NCBI GenBank assembly: GCA_902587545.1
Contig: CACILL010000005.1
Span: 1-40,260, forward strand
Reading direction: 5' to 3'
DNA from: an uncultured SAR86 cluster bacterium
GTDB taxonomy: Bacteria; Pseudomonadota; Gammaproteobacteria; Magnimaribacterales; AG-339-G14
Length of the DNA: 40,260 bases
Shown here: positions 20,200 to 28,362 of the stretch, piece after piece
How the letters are laid out: every line of letters begins with the position of its first letter
How positions within the stretch are numbered: position 1 is the stretch's first letter
The notes under the pieces: generated by a model
What the model was told of the DNA's origin: nothing
Databases searched by the model: none
What the model saw: only the letters and a program-made list of their open reading frames with translations
Translations under genes and position numbers: made by a program

Positions 20200-20838
20200 A
20201 TGAATATTTTTAAAAAATTTATTTTTGGTCTAATCTTTTCTTTAAGCAGTTTGTCTTTCGCAGATGTTTCCTTATCTGGAAATATTGCGCTCACTTCAGA
20301 CTATGTTTGGAGAGGAATGACTCAAAATGCCGGAGACCCATCTGTAAGTGGTGGTTTCGATCTTGAAGATGACAGCGGGTTTTATTTAGGTGTTTGGGCA
20401 GCAAACGTTTCGGCTGATGATGATGACACTGTAGCTGGATCAGGTTCTATGGAACTTGATGGTTATCTTGGCTACTCTGGCTCATTTAATGATGATGCTG
20501 GCTATGATATAGGTTATATAGCTTACACTTACCCAAACTATGATTCTTGGGATTTTGAAGAGCTATACCTAACTTTTGATTTTTATGGCGTTTACGTTAG
20601 CTATGCAGCAGGTATGGATTCTGCAGCGGACTATTACGAAGTTGGTTATGGAATAGATGCTGGCCCGGGTGCTTTCTCTATATCTTATGGAGATTATGAT
20701 GGTATGGGATCTAACTACCTAATTGGTTACGATTGGAGTGTTGGTGACTTTACTCTAGGATTCTATTTTGCTGATTTTGATGCTGATGCAGGACCATCAA
20801 GTGATCAAGACGGTGGATATTTCACAATAAGTTACTAA
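20200..20838 (+). CDS. TorF family putative porin, copy 1
   Basis: 212 aa with a signal peptide (cleavage near LSFA). The mature start carries the family signature SDYVWRGMTQN, followed by alternating beta strands rich in Asp, Gly and Tyr, with an acidic loop (SADDDD) and a final aromatic strand (GGYFTISY). This fits the TorF/Gcw_chp family of small outer-membrane barrels, whose solute is unknown. Strong SD and a -10 box upstream. First of three tandem paralogues (20200-22402); this and copy 2 are closest to each other. Its end is followed by three hairpins, the last a strong terminator. Confidence 0.88.
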   Translation: MNIFKKFIFGLIFSLSSLSFADVSLSGNIALTSDYVWRGMTQNAGDPSVSGGFDLEDDSGFYLGVWAANVSADDDDTVAGSGSMELDGYLGYSGSFNDDAGYDIGYIAYTYPNYDSWDFEELYLTFDFYGVYVSYAAGMDSAADYYEVGYGIDAGPGAFSISYGDYDGMGSNYLIGYDWSVGDFTLGFYFADFDADAGPSSDQDGGYFTISY

Positions 20839-20847
20839 AAATTAATT

Positions 20848-20870
20848 CCTCCCAGTTGCTTACTGGGAGG
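20848..20870 (+). other. Hairpin after porin copy 1 (no U-run)
   Basis: CCTCCCAGT (20848-20856) pairs perfectly with ACTGGGAGG (20862-20870) around a 5-base loop, 9 bp after the stop. No T-run follows on the + strand; probably protects the 3' end of the porin mRNA. Confidence 0.75.
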
Positions 20871-20878
20871 TACCAAAA

Positions 20879-20922
20879 AAACTATATAAGTTTTATTCCC
20901 CTTTCTTAAAACCATATAGTTT
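20879..20922. repeat. Inverted repeat between the two hairpins
   Basis: AAACTATAT (20879-20887) is matched by ATATAGTTT (20914-20922), 26 bases apart. It could form a looser stem or be a protein-binding dyad. Confidence 0.5.
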
Positions 20923-20970
20923 ACAAACCCCCTTCTAATCTATACAGATTATGGGGGTTTGTTTGTCTTT
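20923..20970 (+). terminator. Rho-independent terminator after porin copy 1
   Basis: ACAAACCCCC (20923-20932) pairs with GGGGGTTTGT (20953-20962); inside, TAATCT (20936-20941) pairs with AGATTA (20946-20951). T-rich sequence TTTGTCTTTT follows. It separates copies 1 and 2, so copy 2 needs its own promoter or read-through. Confidence 0.85.
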
Positions 20971-21080
20971 TAAGTTATTTTATGCAGGCCCAGATGGAGT
21001 TTTTTATAAAAAATTCTTTATAGAAATCATCTTTTAATGTTAAATGCGCATAACTTTTATAAATTTATAATGGAGATGAT

Positions 21081-21704
21081 ATGAAAAGTATAAAAATTGC
21101 TTTAACAAGTATGTTTTTAATTTTAAGTTCTTATGCATCTGCTGTAGAAATTTCAAGTAATGTAGGCTTAAGTAGTGACTACATCTGGCGTGGAATGACT
21201 CAGACTAGTGGAGACATAGCTGTAAATGGAGGATTTGATCTTTCAACAGATATGGGTTTCTACTTTGGAACTTGGGCATCTAATGCCAGTGCTGGTACTG
21301 CCTCTATGGAATTAGATATCTACCTAGGTTTTTCTGGAGAAATGGCTGAAAACATGACTTACGATGTAGGTTATATTTCTGTAATTTATCCCGGAAACGA
21401 TGCTTTAGATTTTGAAGAAGCATATGTTGGATTTAATATTTATGGCTTAAGTATTCTGTACTCAGATGGTCAAAATGATGGTCCTTCATACAGTGAAATT
21501 GGATATTCAGTTGATGCTGGTCCTGGATCTTTTGGTATTTCATATGGTGAATATGAAGATACCGGAGACAACACTCTAGTTGGTTATGACTGGGGAATAG
21601 GCGACTTTAGTCTTGGTTTTTATTACTACGACTTTGAAGCTGATTCTGCTGGATCAATGACTGACGATGATGGTGCTTACGTTTCTTTAAGCAGATCTTT
21701 CTAA
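21081..21704 (+). CDS. TorF family putative porin, copy 2
   Basis: 207 aa, signal peptide cleaved near YASA, then the family signature LSSDYIWRGMTQTSGD and the same strand order as copy 1, with paired motifs near the end (DAGPGSFGISYGEYE; VGYDWGIGDFSLGFYYYDF). It ends in a terminal Phe (SLSRSF), as expected for Bam-assembled barrels; copy 1 ends in Tyr. An SD-like GGAGATG lies just before the ATG at 21081. A TATAAT at 21066-21071 is too close to serve as its -10 unless the mRNA is leaderless. Followed by a strong terminator that runs into copy 3. Confidence 0.88.
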   Translation: MKSIKIALTSMFLILSSYASAVEISSNVGLSSDYIWRGMTQTSGDIAVNGGFDLSTDMGFYFGTWASNASAGTASMELDIYLGFSGEMAENMTYDVGYISVIYPGNDALDFEEAYVGFNIYGLSILYSDGQNDGPSYSEIGYSVDAGPGSFGISYGEYEDTGDNTLVGYDWGIGDFSLGFYYYDFEADSAGSMTDDDGAYVSLSRSF

Positions 21705-21725
21705 GAACTTGAATCAAGTTAAATT

Positions 21726-21754
21726 AAGCCTCTCAGTAATGAGAGGCTTTTTTT
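21726..21754 (+). terminator. Rho-independent terminator abutting the start codon of porin copy 3
   Basis: AAGCCTCTCA (21726-21735) pairs perfectly with TGAGAGGCTT (21740-21749) around a GTAA loop, followed by a T-run to 21754. ATG of the next gene begins at 21755. The 3' arm contains AGAGG, 8 bp before that ATG, the only SD-like sequence for copy 3. A 7-bp dyad (21706-21720) precedes it. Confidence 0.9.
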
Positions 21755-22402
21755 ATGAATTTCCTAAATAAAATTCTTATATTCCTTCTCTTTCATTCGG
21801 CTACTTTTAGTGAAGCTGAAATCAATTTATCACTTAATAGTGATTCTATCTGGAGAGGAATAACACAAAACAATGGCGAATCAACAATAGGTGCTAACGT
21901 TATTTTTTCTCTTGATAATGGCTTTTTTTCTGGAGCCTGGATAGAAAATTGTTGTTCAGAAACTTCTTCATACCCAACAAAGGAAATTGGTTTTTTTGCA
22001 GGATACGAAAAAAATTTTTCCGATAATTTAGCTCTTTCTTTTAATTATATTGGAACAAACTATCCAAATTCCAAAATAGACAATTTTGATGAAATAGAGC
22101 TTAATTTCTCATTTTATGACTTTGAAATATCTTATTTTAAAGGTCTAGATGATTTTCCAGATTATTATGAAATTTTTTATAAATATGATTTTCTAAACAA
22201 TTCTTTGTTTTTGATTTATGGAGATTTTGAATCTTTCAAAAATGATAACAAATCAAATGGCTCAAATTATTCTTTTGGAATTGATACTATGATGAAAGGT
22301 TTCACTTTAAGTTTTTATTACTATTATTTTAATGCAAATGATTCAAGAGATTTAGACGATGACGGAATAGTATTTTCGTTGTCTAAGATGACAACTTTTT
22401 AA
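21755..22402 (+). CDS. TorF family putative porin, copy 3 (diverged)
   Basis: 215 aa, signal peptide (MNFLNKILIFLLFHSATFSEA), then SDSIWRGITQNNGE, the family signature in a diverged form. The strand pattern continues (DEIELNFSFYDFEISY; GFTLSFYYYYFNAND). It is richer in Asn, Phe and Ser than copies 1 and 2 and has an extra CC pair (ENCCSE), so it has drifted or been retuned. Its ATG touches the T-run of the copy-2 terminator and its SD lies in the stem, so expression should need read-through. It overlaps the convergent carboxyltransferase gene by 20 bp. Confidence 0.8.
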   Translation: MNFLNKILIFLLFHSATFSEAEINLSLNSDSIWRGITQNNGESTIGANVIFSLDNGFFSGAWIENCCSETSSYPTKEIGFFAGYEKNFSDNLALSFNYIGTNYPNSKIDNFDEIELNFSFYDFEISYFKGLDDFPDYYEIFYKYDFLNNSLFLIYGDFESFKNDNKSNGSNYSFGIDTMMKGFTLSFYYYYFNANDSRDLDDDGIVFSLSKMTTF

Positions 22403-23741
22403 AAATTTTTTCACTACCGTAAGGTATCAGAATAAAAGTAAGGATATTTTCTTCAATATTACTTAAGTCTTTAATTTTTAATTTATTGCAGTATTGTTTC
22501 AGATTTTGTTTAAAATCTTCAAACTTTTCAATAAGCAAATCTGCAGGACGATCAGTGATATTACTCTTTTGTTCTAAAGCCTTTTTAAATAGATTTTTAT
22601 TTATTTCTCCAGGAAGTCTTCCATAGTAACCTAGGATTAGATCAATTATTTCTATTGATAATGTTTCGTATCTATCGTTGAGAATATTTGAAAGAGCTTG
22701 TGCTCCAATGATTTGAGATGCTGGTGTCACAAGTGGGACAAAGCCAACATCTTTTCTTACTTCATAAATCTCGGAAACAACGTCTTCTAGAAGCTCTTCC
22801 TTACCTAGATTTTTTAATTGAGTTTCTAAATTAGATAGCATTCCTCCTGGCACTTGGTTAATAAGCATTTGAAGGTCAACTCCCCTCATGCTCCCTTCAA
22901 ATTCTTTGTATTTATCTCTAACAATTTTGAAATAATCAGAGATTTTTAATAGGTCATTTAAATTTATATCAACGTCAACATTTTTTTCATTAAGCAAATA
23001 AATCATAGTCTCTGTAGCTGAATGTCCATAACCCATACTCATTGTTGAAATCGAGGTATCGATATTATCTACCCCTGCTTCAACTGCTCTCATATTAGTT
23101 AAATTAGACATTCCGGTTGTAGCATGAGTATGAAGATGGATTGGAATTGTTATTTCTTTTTTTAAATTGGAAATTAAATCGTAAGCAAATTCAGGACTTA
23201 AAATTCCCGACATATCCTTTATACATAAAGAATCACAATCTAGATCTTCTATTTCTTTAGCTAAATCAATCCAAGTTTCCAGTGTATGAACAGGACTGAT
23301 TGTATAAGCTATTGTTCCTTGAGCATGCTTGCCGTTTTTTTTAACAATTTCCACACTATGTTTTATGTTTCTCAAATCATTAAGGGCATCAAAAATCCTA
23401 AAAATATCAATTCCATTAAAGACAGACTTTTCAATAAATTTAGAGACTATCTCATCGCTATAATGTTTATAACCAACTAAATTTTGCCCCCTTAAGAGCA
23501 TTTGTTGTTTTGTTTTTGGCATAGCTTTTTTTAATTCTCTCAATCTTTCCCAAGGATCTTCATCTAAGTAACGTACACAAGAATCAAAAATAGCTCCTCC
23601 CCAGCTCTCAATAGAGGAGTAACCTATATCATCCAATTTAGAAGCAATGGGAATTATGTCTTCTAATTTTAAACGCGTTGAAAGAAGAGATTGATTTCCA
23701 TCTCTAAGAACAACTTCCGTAATACCTATTTTTTTATTCAC
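22383..23741 (-). CDS. Carboxyltransferase subunit (OadA / pyruvate carboxylase subunit B type)
   Basis: 452 aa. It carries the DRE-TIM carboxyltransferase domain: TEVVLRDGNQSLLSTR at the N-terminus, FRIFDALNDLRN, LCIKDMSGILSPEFA with the catalytic Lys, HLHTHATTG with the metal-binding His pair, and the PYC/OadA C-terminal region (GGMLSNLETQLK, TPASQIIGAQA, YYGRLPGEIN). It lacks the biotin carrier domain with the MKM motif that OadA usually bears at its end, so biotin must come from another protein, as in two-part pyruvate carboxylases. No such partner is in the window. Overlaps the upstream alpha/beta hydrolase by 8 bp. Either oxaloacetate decarboxylation or pyruvate carboxylation is possible. 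Confidence 0.85.
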   Translation of the reverse strand: MNKKIGITEVVLRDGNQSLLSTRLKLEDIIPIASKLDDIGYSSIESWGGAIFDSCVRYLDEDPWERLRELKKAMPKTKQQMLLRGQNLVGYKHYSDEIVSKFIEKSVFNGIDIFRIFDALNDLRNIKHSVEIVKKNGKHAQGTIAYTISPVHTLETWIDLAKEIEDLDCDSLCIKDMSGILSPEFAYDLISNLKKEITIPIHLHTHATTGMSNLTNMRAVEAGVDNIDTSISTMSMGYGHSATETMIYLLNEKNVDVDINLNDLLKISDYFKIVRDKYKEFEGSMRGVDLQMLINQVPGGMLSNLETQLKNLGKEELLEDVVSEIYEVRKDVGFVPLVTPASQIIGAQALSNILNDRYETLSIEIIDLILGYYGRLPGEINKNLFKKALEQKSNITDRPADLLIEKFEDFKQNLKQYCNKLKIKDLSNIEENILTFILIPYGSEKIFKKLSS

Positions 23742-24705
23742 TATTTGAAAAGCTTATTAATTGTTCAGATAAAAACTTACCAACAATACTTGGTAATGCA
23801 TAAGTTAAATCATGATGGCCATTTTCAACCACCTTAAAATTGATATTTGGATAATCCGATTTCAGATAACTTAAACCATCGATTGGAACAACTTCATCTG
23901 CATCGCCCCAAATGACCGAGGAATTTATATTTTTCTTTCCCAATTCTTGAAACATCTTTTGAGTATTAAATAAATTAAAATTTTTTGCTGTAGAGACTAA
24001 CGATCTAGTAAATCCTTCATATTTCATTTGCTCTTTATAAATAGTATTTAATTCATTTTGAGATAATCTATTCTCATCCTCATCAGTCGATAGTTTTAAA
24101 GAGGAACTGCCACCATACATTAGAGATGGAAACACAACAGAAATATATTTAGTGATGAATGGAATACTAAGGATCTTAAGATAAATATTTGGTTGGGATT
24201 TTCTCTTAAACATGTACCCTGCAGGAGCTATAAAATTAACCGATTCTACTTTGTTTGGATTTTCATTAGCAAAATGTCCCACAATCGGCCCTCCCATGGA
24301 ATATCCTATGAGATGTACTTTTTGATCTATTTTTAAGTGATCAATTAATTCTTTAAGTGTTGAAATATAAAAATCCTTTGTGTAGTCAACTTTTGGTCTT
24401 GACGAAAAGCCCCTTCCATAATGATCGTAAGCAATTACGTTATATCCAGCTCTGGTCAAAAAAGGAACAATTCCCTTCCAAACAATACTTGGGGTGGAAA
24501 AACCATGTACCAAAAAAACAATCTGTCCTATGGGATTATTCGAAGTAAATTCTTGATAAAAAATGTTTCCATTTTTTAATTCTGCAAATTTTCCATACTC
24601 AGGTTTGATAATTCTGGATGGATTTATTAACTTTATTGAAAAATAAATATATGGAAGAAAGACGATAGCCAGAATTAAAAAAATAGAAAATAAAAAAAAA
24701 TTCAC
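23734..24705 (-). CDS. Alpha/beta hydrolase, membrane-anchored
   Basis: 323 aa. An N-terminal TM helix (about 4-25) anchors the domain, which then shows the full alpha/beta hydrolase pattern: LVHGFS (oxyanion region, 65-70), GYSMGG with nucleophile Ser136, WGDADEVVP with Asp269, and ENGHHDL with the catalytic His near 296. Typical for esterases, lipases and dehalogenase-like hydrolases; the substrate is not readable. It overlaps the carboxyltransferase gene by 8 bp and is divergent from the GDPD gene 36 bp away. Confidence 0.88.
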   Translation of the reverse strand: MNFFLFSIFLILAIVFLPYIYFSIKLINPSRIIKPEYGKFAELKNGNIFYQEFTSNNPIGQIVFLVHGFSTPSIVWKGIVPFLTRAGYNVIAYDHYGRGFSSRPKVDYTKDFYISTLKELIDHLKIDQKVHLIGYSMGGPIVGHFANENPNKVESVNFIAPAGYMFKRKSQPNIYLKILSIPFITKYISVVFPSLMYGGSSSLKLSTDEDENRLSQNELNTIYKEQMKYEGFTRSLVSTAKNFNLFNTQKMFQELGKKNINSSVIWGDADEVVPIDGLSYLKSDYPNINFKVVENGHHDLTYALPSIVGKFLSEQLISFSNSE

Positions 24706-24741
24706 CTATTCATCATAAATCCTAATATCATTTTTTTCTAT

Positions 24742-25479
24742 ATGAAAAATAGTTATCAAAAAGATCCATTTATTGGTTTATCTCATAGGGGTAATTCTAA
24801 AAACTTTATTGAGAATAGCTTTGAAGCTTTCAATTCTGTCATTCAAATGGGCTATAAATATATAGAAACAGATCTAAGAATGACTCTAGATGGAAAAGTT
24901 ATAGCTTTTCACGATCCCGATTTAAAGAGATTATTTAATCTTGATTTATGGGTAAAAGATCTTACATTCAATGAAATAGCCGATTTATTTAAAGAAAAAA
25001 ATTGTCGCTTACTAACTCTTGAGGATGCTTTGAAAGAATTTCCTAATGTAAATTTCAATATCGATTTAAAAGTTAAAGAGGTAATACAACAAAGTATTAA
25101 AGTTGTTGCAGATTTGAATTCTTTCGATAGAGTTTGCTTTGCTTCTTTCCATTCAAGTCATACAAAAAAAATATTACAACATAATCAAAATGCAATAGTT
25201 TCAATGAGTATGAAAGATGTAGCTCTCTTTAAGTTTTTTAAAATCTATAACAAAAACATTAAAGTTATACAAATCCCCATTAAATGGAAAGGAATTAAAC
25301 TATTGACAAGAAATTTAGTGCGAAAAGCAGATAAAAATAACTTGTTGGTTCATGTTTGGACAATAAATGATAGAAATACAATTAATAACTTAATTGATAT
25401 TGGGGTAAACGGAATTATAACTGATCAGCCAGAATTACTAATGAAAATTATGAAAGAAAGAGATTTAATCTCTGACTAA
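24742..25479 (+). CDS. Glycerophosphodiester phosphodiesterase (UgpQ/GlpQ type)
   Basis: 245 aa, usual length for cytosolic GDPD (UgpQ 247). It hydrolyses glycerophosphodiesters to glycerol-3-phosphate and an alcohol. The catalytic set is visible: SHRGNS (His15, Arg16), EN (Glu24), YIETDLRMT (Glu42, Asp44), AFHDPDLKRL (His57), and VHVWTINDRN late in the barrel. No signal peptide, so cytosolic. It may recycle phospholipid headgroups as phosphate source. It overlaps the convergent MFS gene by 15 bp. Confidence 0.92.
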   Translation: MKNSYQKDPFIGLSHRGNSKNFIENSFEAFNSVIQMGYKYIETDLRMTLDGKVIAFHDPDLKRLFNLDLWVKDLTFNEIADLFKEKNCRLLTLEDALKEFPNVNFNIDLKVKEVIQQSIKVVADLNSFDRVCFASFHSSHTKKILQHNQNAIVSMSMKDVALFKFFKIYNKNIKVIQIPIKWKGIKLLTRNLVRKADKNNLLVHVWTINDRNTINNLIDIGVNGIITDQPELLMKIMKERDLISD

Positions 25480-26733
25480 ACTTGTTCTTGGTACAAAGAA
25501 CAAAATTAAAATTCCAGGAATGAACAGAATTAACAAACTTATAATTCCAGCTTTAGGATTATTGAATATATAAGCCATCCAGCCTACTAGAGCAGGACCA
25601 ACCACAACAGCAGATTTTCCAATTAAATTATAAAAACCAAAAAACTCAGTTGCCTTTTCTTGAGGTATTAATCTACTGAATATTGTCCTGCTTACAGATT
25701 GAACACCTCCTTGAACCAATCCAACAAGCCCTGCCAGAATAAAAAAGTCTACAGCGCTCGTAATAAATAGGCTGTAAATACAAATAAAAATGTATATTAA
25801 AATTCCAATCACCAGCATATTAAACAGTCCAAACTTTTCAGCTAAATACCCGTATGCGAAAGTTGCAGGAAACCCAATGAATTGGGTAAAAATCAAAGCA
25901 ATTATTAATTTAGAAGAATCAAATCCTAAGTCTGTTCCATATGCAACAGCCATTCTCACAATGGTATCTATAGCATCAATATAAAACCAATATGCTATTA
26001 AAAAAATCAATACAGGTTTGTATTTCTTAATTTCTTTGAATGTACTAAAAACTCTTAAAAAAGATTTTTTCAAAGGATTTTTAAAATCTGTAATTTCTTC
26101 GAATTTTTTTTGTTTAACAAATAAAAACAGAGGTATAGAGAATATAAACCACCAAGTAGCAACGGATAGAAAAGAATACAAAATACCTTCGGTTTGAGAA
26201 TTCAAATTAAAGAACGAAGGATATAAGTACATTAAAACATTTATCAAAAATAAGATTCCTCCTCCTAAGTATCCCAAAGCAAATCCCATTGAAGAAACAT
26301 AGTTTCTATCTTCATTAGATGAAACATCTATCAAAAGAGAATCATAAAAAATATTTGCTCCTGAGAAACCAATAACCGATAATCCAAAAATTATTAAACT
26401 CCATTGCCAGAATCCAAAGGGAATAAAGAAAAGAATACTTGTTGAAATTATTCCCAACAAAGCAAAGATCAATAAGAAAAGCTTTTTCTTTCTGGATATA
26501 TCAGCCATTGCTCCCAGTAAGGGAGCAATTAAAACAATAACTAGTCCTGCTAGAGAACTAGCAGTCCCCAACAAAGCGGTTGATGTTGCATCGTCAAGAT
26601 CGCCAGCCCAATAAGATTTAAAAAAAAGAGGAAAAAAACCTGCTAAAACGGTTGTAGCAAAAACAGAATTTGCCCAATCATAAAGAGCCCAAGAAAATTT
26701 TTCTCTAAAGGTATATCTTTTTGTGACGATCAT
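25465..26733 (-). CDS. MFS transporter, UMF1/Atg22-like family
   Basis: 422 aa with about 12 hydrophobic segments. The N-terminal WALYDWANSVFATTVLAGFFP is the signature of the UMF1 (Atg22-like) branch, and GAMADISRKKKLFL is the MFS loop 2-3 motif. The C-terminal half has KSAVVVGPALVGWM. Atg22 exports amino acids from yeast vacuoles, but bacterial members are uncharacterised, so no substrate is given. Inner membrane. Convergent with GDPD (15-bp overlap) and divergent from the 52-aa membrane gene 35 bp away. Confidence 0.88.
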   Translation of the reverse strand: MIVTKRYTFREKFSWALYDWANSVFATTVLAGFFPLFFKSYWAGDLDDATSTALLGTASSLAGLVIVLIAPLLGAMADISRKKKLFLLIFALLGIISTSILFFIPFGFWQWSLIIFGLSVIGFSGANIFYDSLLIDVSSNEDRNYVSSMGFALGYLGGGILFLINVLMYLYPSFFNLNSQTEGILYSFLSVATWWFIFSIPLFLFVKQKKFEEITDFKNPLKKSFLRVFSTFKEIKKYKPVLIFLIAYWFYIDAIDTIVRMAVAYGTDLGFDSSKLIIALIFTQFIGFPATFAYGYLAEKFGLFNMLVIGILIYIFICIYSLFITSAVDFFILAGLVGLVQGGVQSVSRTIFSRLIPQEKATEFFGFYNLIGKSAVVVGPALVGWMAYIFNNPKAGIISLLILFIPGILILFFVPRTSLVRD

Positions 26734-26768
26734 TCTTTCGAAAAGGGATTTTTCTGTATTATAACAGT

Positions 26769-26927
26769 ATGAAAGATTCTGAAATTACTAAAAATTTAGT
26801 CGTTTTTTTTCTTCTTATCGCAGGATTGACGTTCATTCTTGGTCTGCTTGGATACTTTATTCAAGAGTCAGATTTCAGGCAGGAAATAGAAGAAGAAAGC
26901 AGAGCTAGTTATTTAGAATCTAAATAG
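26769..26927 (+). CDS. Single-pass membrane microprotein, 52 aa
   Basis: A 52-aa frame from ATG 26769 to TAG 26925-26927. Residues ~10-31 form a strong hydrophobic helix, preceded by a short N-terminus (MKDSEITKN) and followed by an acidic tail (QEIEEESRASYLESK). It sits in the gap between the divergent MFS gene (35 bp) and the convergent amidase, overlapping the amidase end by 8 bp. TATTAT just upstream could be a -10 (about 10 bp before the ATG), too close for a normal leader. No SD is seen and no family recognised. The clean TM pattern and fit to an otherwise empty gap support it; it lacks the coupling seen for the other microproteins. Confidence 0.6.
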   Translation: MKDSEITKNLVVFFLLIAGLTFILGLLGYFIQESDFRQEIEEESRASYLESK

Positions 26928-28362
26928 TCTCCAACAGTAATTCCCTCATATTATTAAGAGATTCGGCCCAAGGTTGAGCCTGCTCTAATTGACCCGCTAA
27001 AGAAAATAATAAATTTTCGTTTCCAAAGGCAGCAGAAAACATAGACCCTACAGGAAGATTGTCTTTTGTTCTAAATAGAGGAACAGACATAGAAGGTTGT
27101 CCAGACTGATTAAATATTCCTGTAAATGGAGAGTAATTAGTGAGTCTCTCTACATAAGTCTTCATATCATTAGTATTCATATCTATGGTTCCGATTTTTA
27201 TTGGAGGTGATGCTAAAACTGGTGACAAAAGTACATCATATTGATCAAACATTTTCTCTAATTCTTGCCCTAATCTATGATTAATTTTAATTGCATTAAC
27301 ATAATCACTAGCTGAAAAATTATTACCATTTTCTGCCATTTGAAGAGTAACTTTTTCAAAAAATTCATTGGAAACTTCTCTTCCAGTTTGATCGGACTGT
27401 AGTTTAACCGCGTACGCTACATTAGAAGAGATAATTGTAATAATAGCCAAAGAAATTTCTTCGGAAGAAAAATTTATTTTTGTGCTTTCAACTGAATGTC
27501 CTAATTTCTGGCATAAATCTATTGTTGAGTTCATTACTTCTTTAACGTCTTCTTCAACTGAAATGTTTGAATCTTCTAAATAACCAATTCTAAGATTTCC
27601 AGGTTCAATATTAATCTGCTCTAAAAAACTTTTTTCTTGATAGGAAGATCTATATGGGGCTCCCTTTTCAGGCCCTGAAGTCACATCCAAAAGAGCAGCT
27701 GAATCTCTAACGGAAACAGAAACGCAATGAAAAATCGATTGCCCTCCCCATCCTTCAAGAGATGCTGGACCTAAGGGCGTTCTCGCTCTTGTTGGCTTGA
27801 GCCCGAATAGTCCACAACAAGAAGCAGGAATTCTTATAGAGCCTCCTCCATCACTAGCTTGAGCCATTGGTATTATCCCCGCAGCAACTGCAGATGAAGC
27901 TCCTCCGCTGGACCCTCCAGAAGACCTATCCAAATCCCAAGGATTTCTAGTTGGTCCATACAAAACTGGTTCTGTTGTAACAGTTAATCCAAGTTCAGGA
28001 GAATTAGTTTTACCGAATATGTTTAATCCTGAATCTAATGTCCTTTTAACCAACTCGCTTGTATGGTCTGCAGAAATATTTTCTAAAACTCTAGATCCTC
28101 CAGAGGTTACTGTTCCTTTTAAGTAATTATTAAGATCTTTCAATAAAAATGGAACACCATTAAATATTCCTGTGTCGATTTGGTTTTTTATATTTTCTCT
28201 TGCTAACTCAAAATGTTTAATTGGAACAGCATTTAATTTAGGATCTAATTTTTCGGTCAGCGTAATAGCAATATCTAGAAGCTCTGTTGAAGATATTTGC
28301 TTTGTCCTAACCAACTCAGCTAATCCAAGAGCATCATGAGAAAAATATTCTGAATTATTCAT
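26920..28362 (-). CDS. Amidase signature family enzyme
   Basis: 480 aa, full length for the amidase signature family (GatA, fatty-acid amide hydrolase, 6-aminohexanoate hydrolase types). The Ser-cisSer-Lys triad is visible with GatA-like spacing: Lys75 (FLLKDLNNY), Ser151 in RSSGGSSGGASSAVAAG, and nucleophile Ser175 in SDGGGSIRIPAS. It hydrolyses an amide to acid plus ammonia or amine; the true substrate is unclear. GatA is less likely because no gatB or gatC is adjacent. Its ATG shares a base with the dihydroorotase stop (TAATG), so translation is coupled and it ends a four-gene leftward chain. Confidence 0.92.
   Translation of the reverse strand: MNNSEYFSHDALGLAELVRTKQISSTELLDIAITLTEKLDPKLNAVPIKHFELARENIKNQIDTGIFNGVPFLLKDLNNYLKGTVTSGGSRVLENISADHTSELVKRTLDSGLNIFGKTNSPELGLTVTTEPVLYGPTRNPWDLDRSSGGSSGGASSAVAAGIIPMAQASDGGGSIRIPASCCGLFGLKPTRARTPLGPASLEGWGGQSIFHCVSVSVRDSAALLDVTSGPEKGAPYRSSYQEKSFLEQINIEPGNLRIGYLEDSNISVEEDVKEVMNSTIDLCQKLGHSVESTKINFSSEEISLAIITIISSNVAYAVKLQSDQTGREVSNEFFEKVTLQMAENGNNFSASDYVNAIKINHRLGQELEKMFDQYDVLLSPVLASPPIKIGTIDMNTNDMKTYVERLTNYSPFTGIFNQSGQPSMSVPLFRTKDNLPVGSMFSAAFGNENLLFSLAGQLEQAQPWAESLNNMRELLLETI

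Noticed and set aside
26920-28362. Amidase as GatA of the tRNA amidotransferase
   Set aside because: gatB and gatC are not adjacent and the operon is with dihydroorotase; the triad alone does not distinguish the families.
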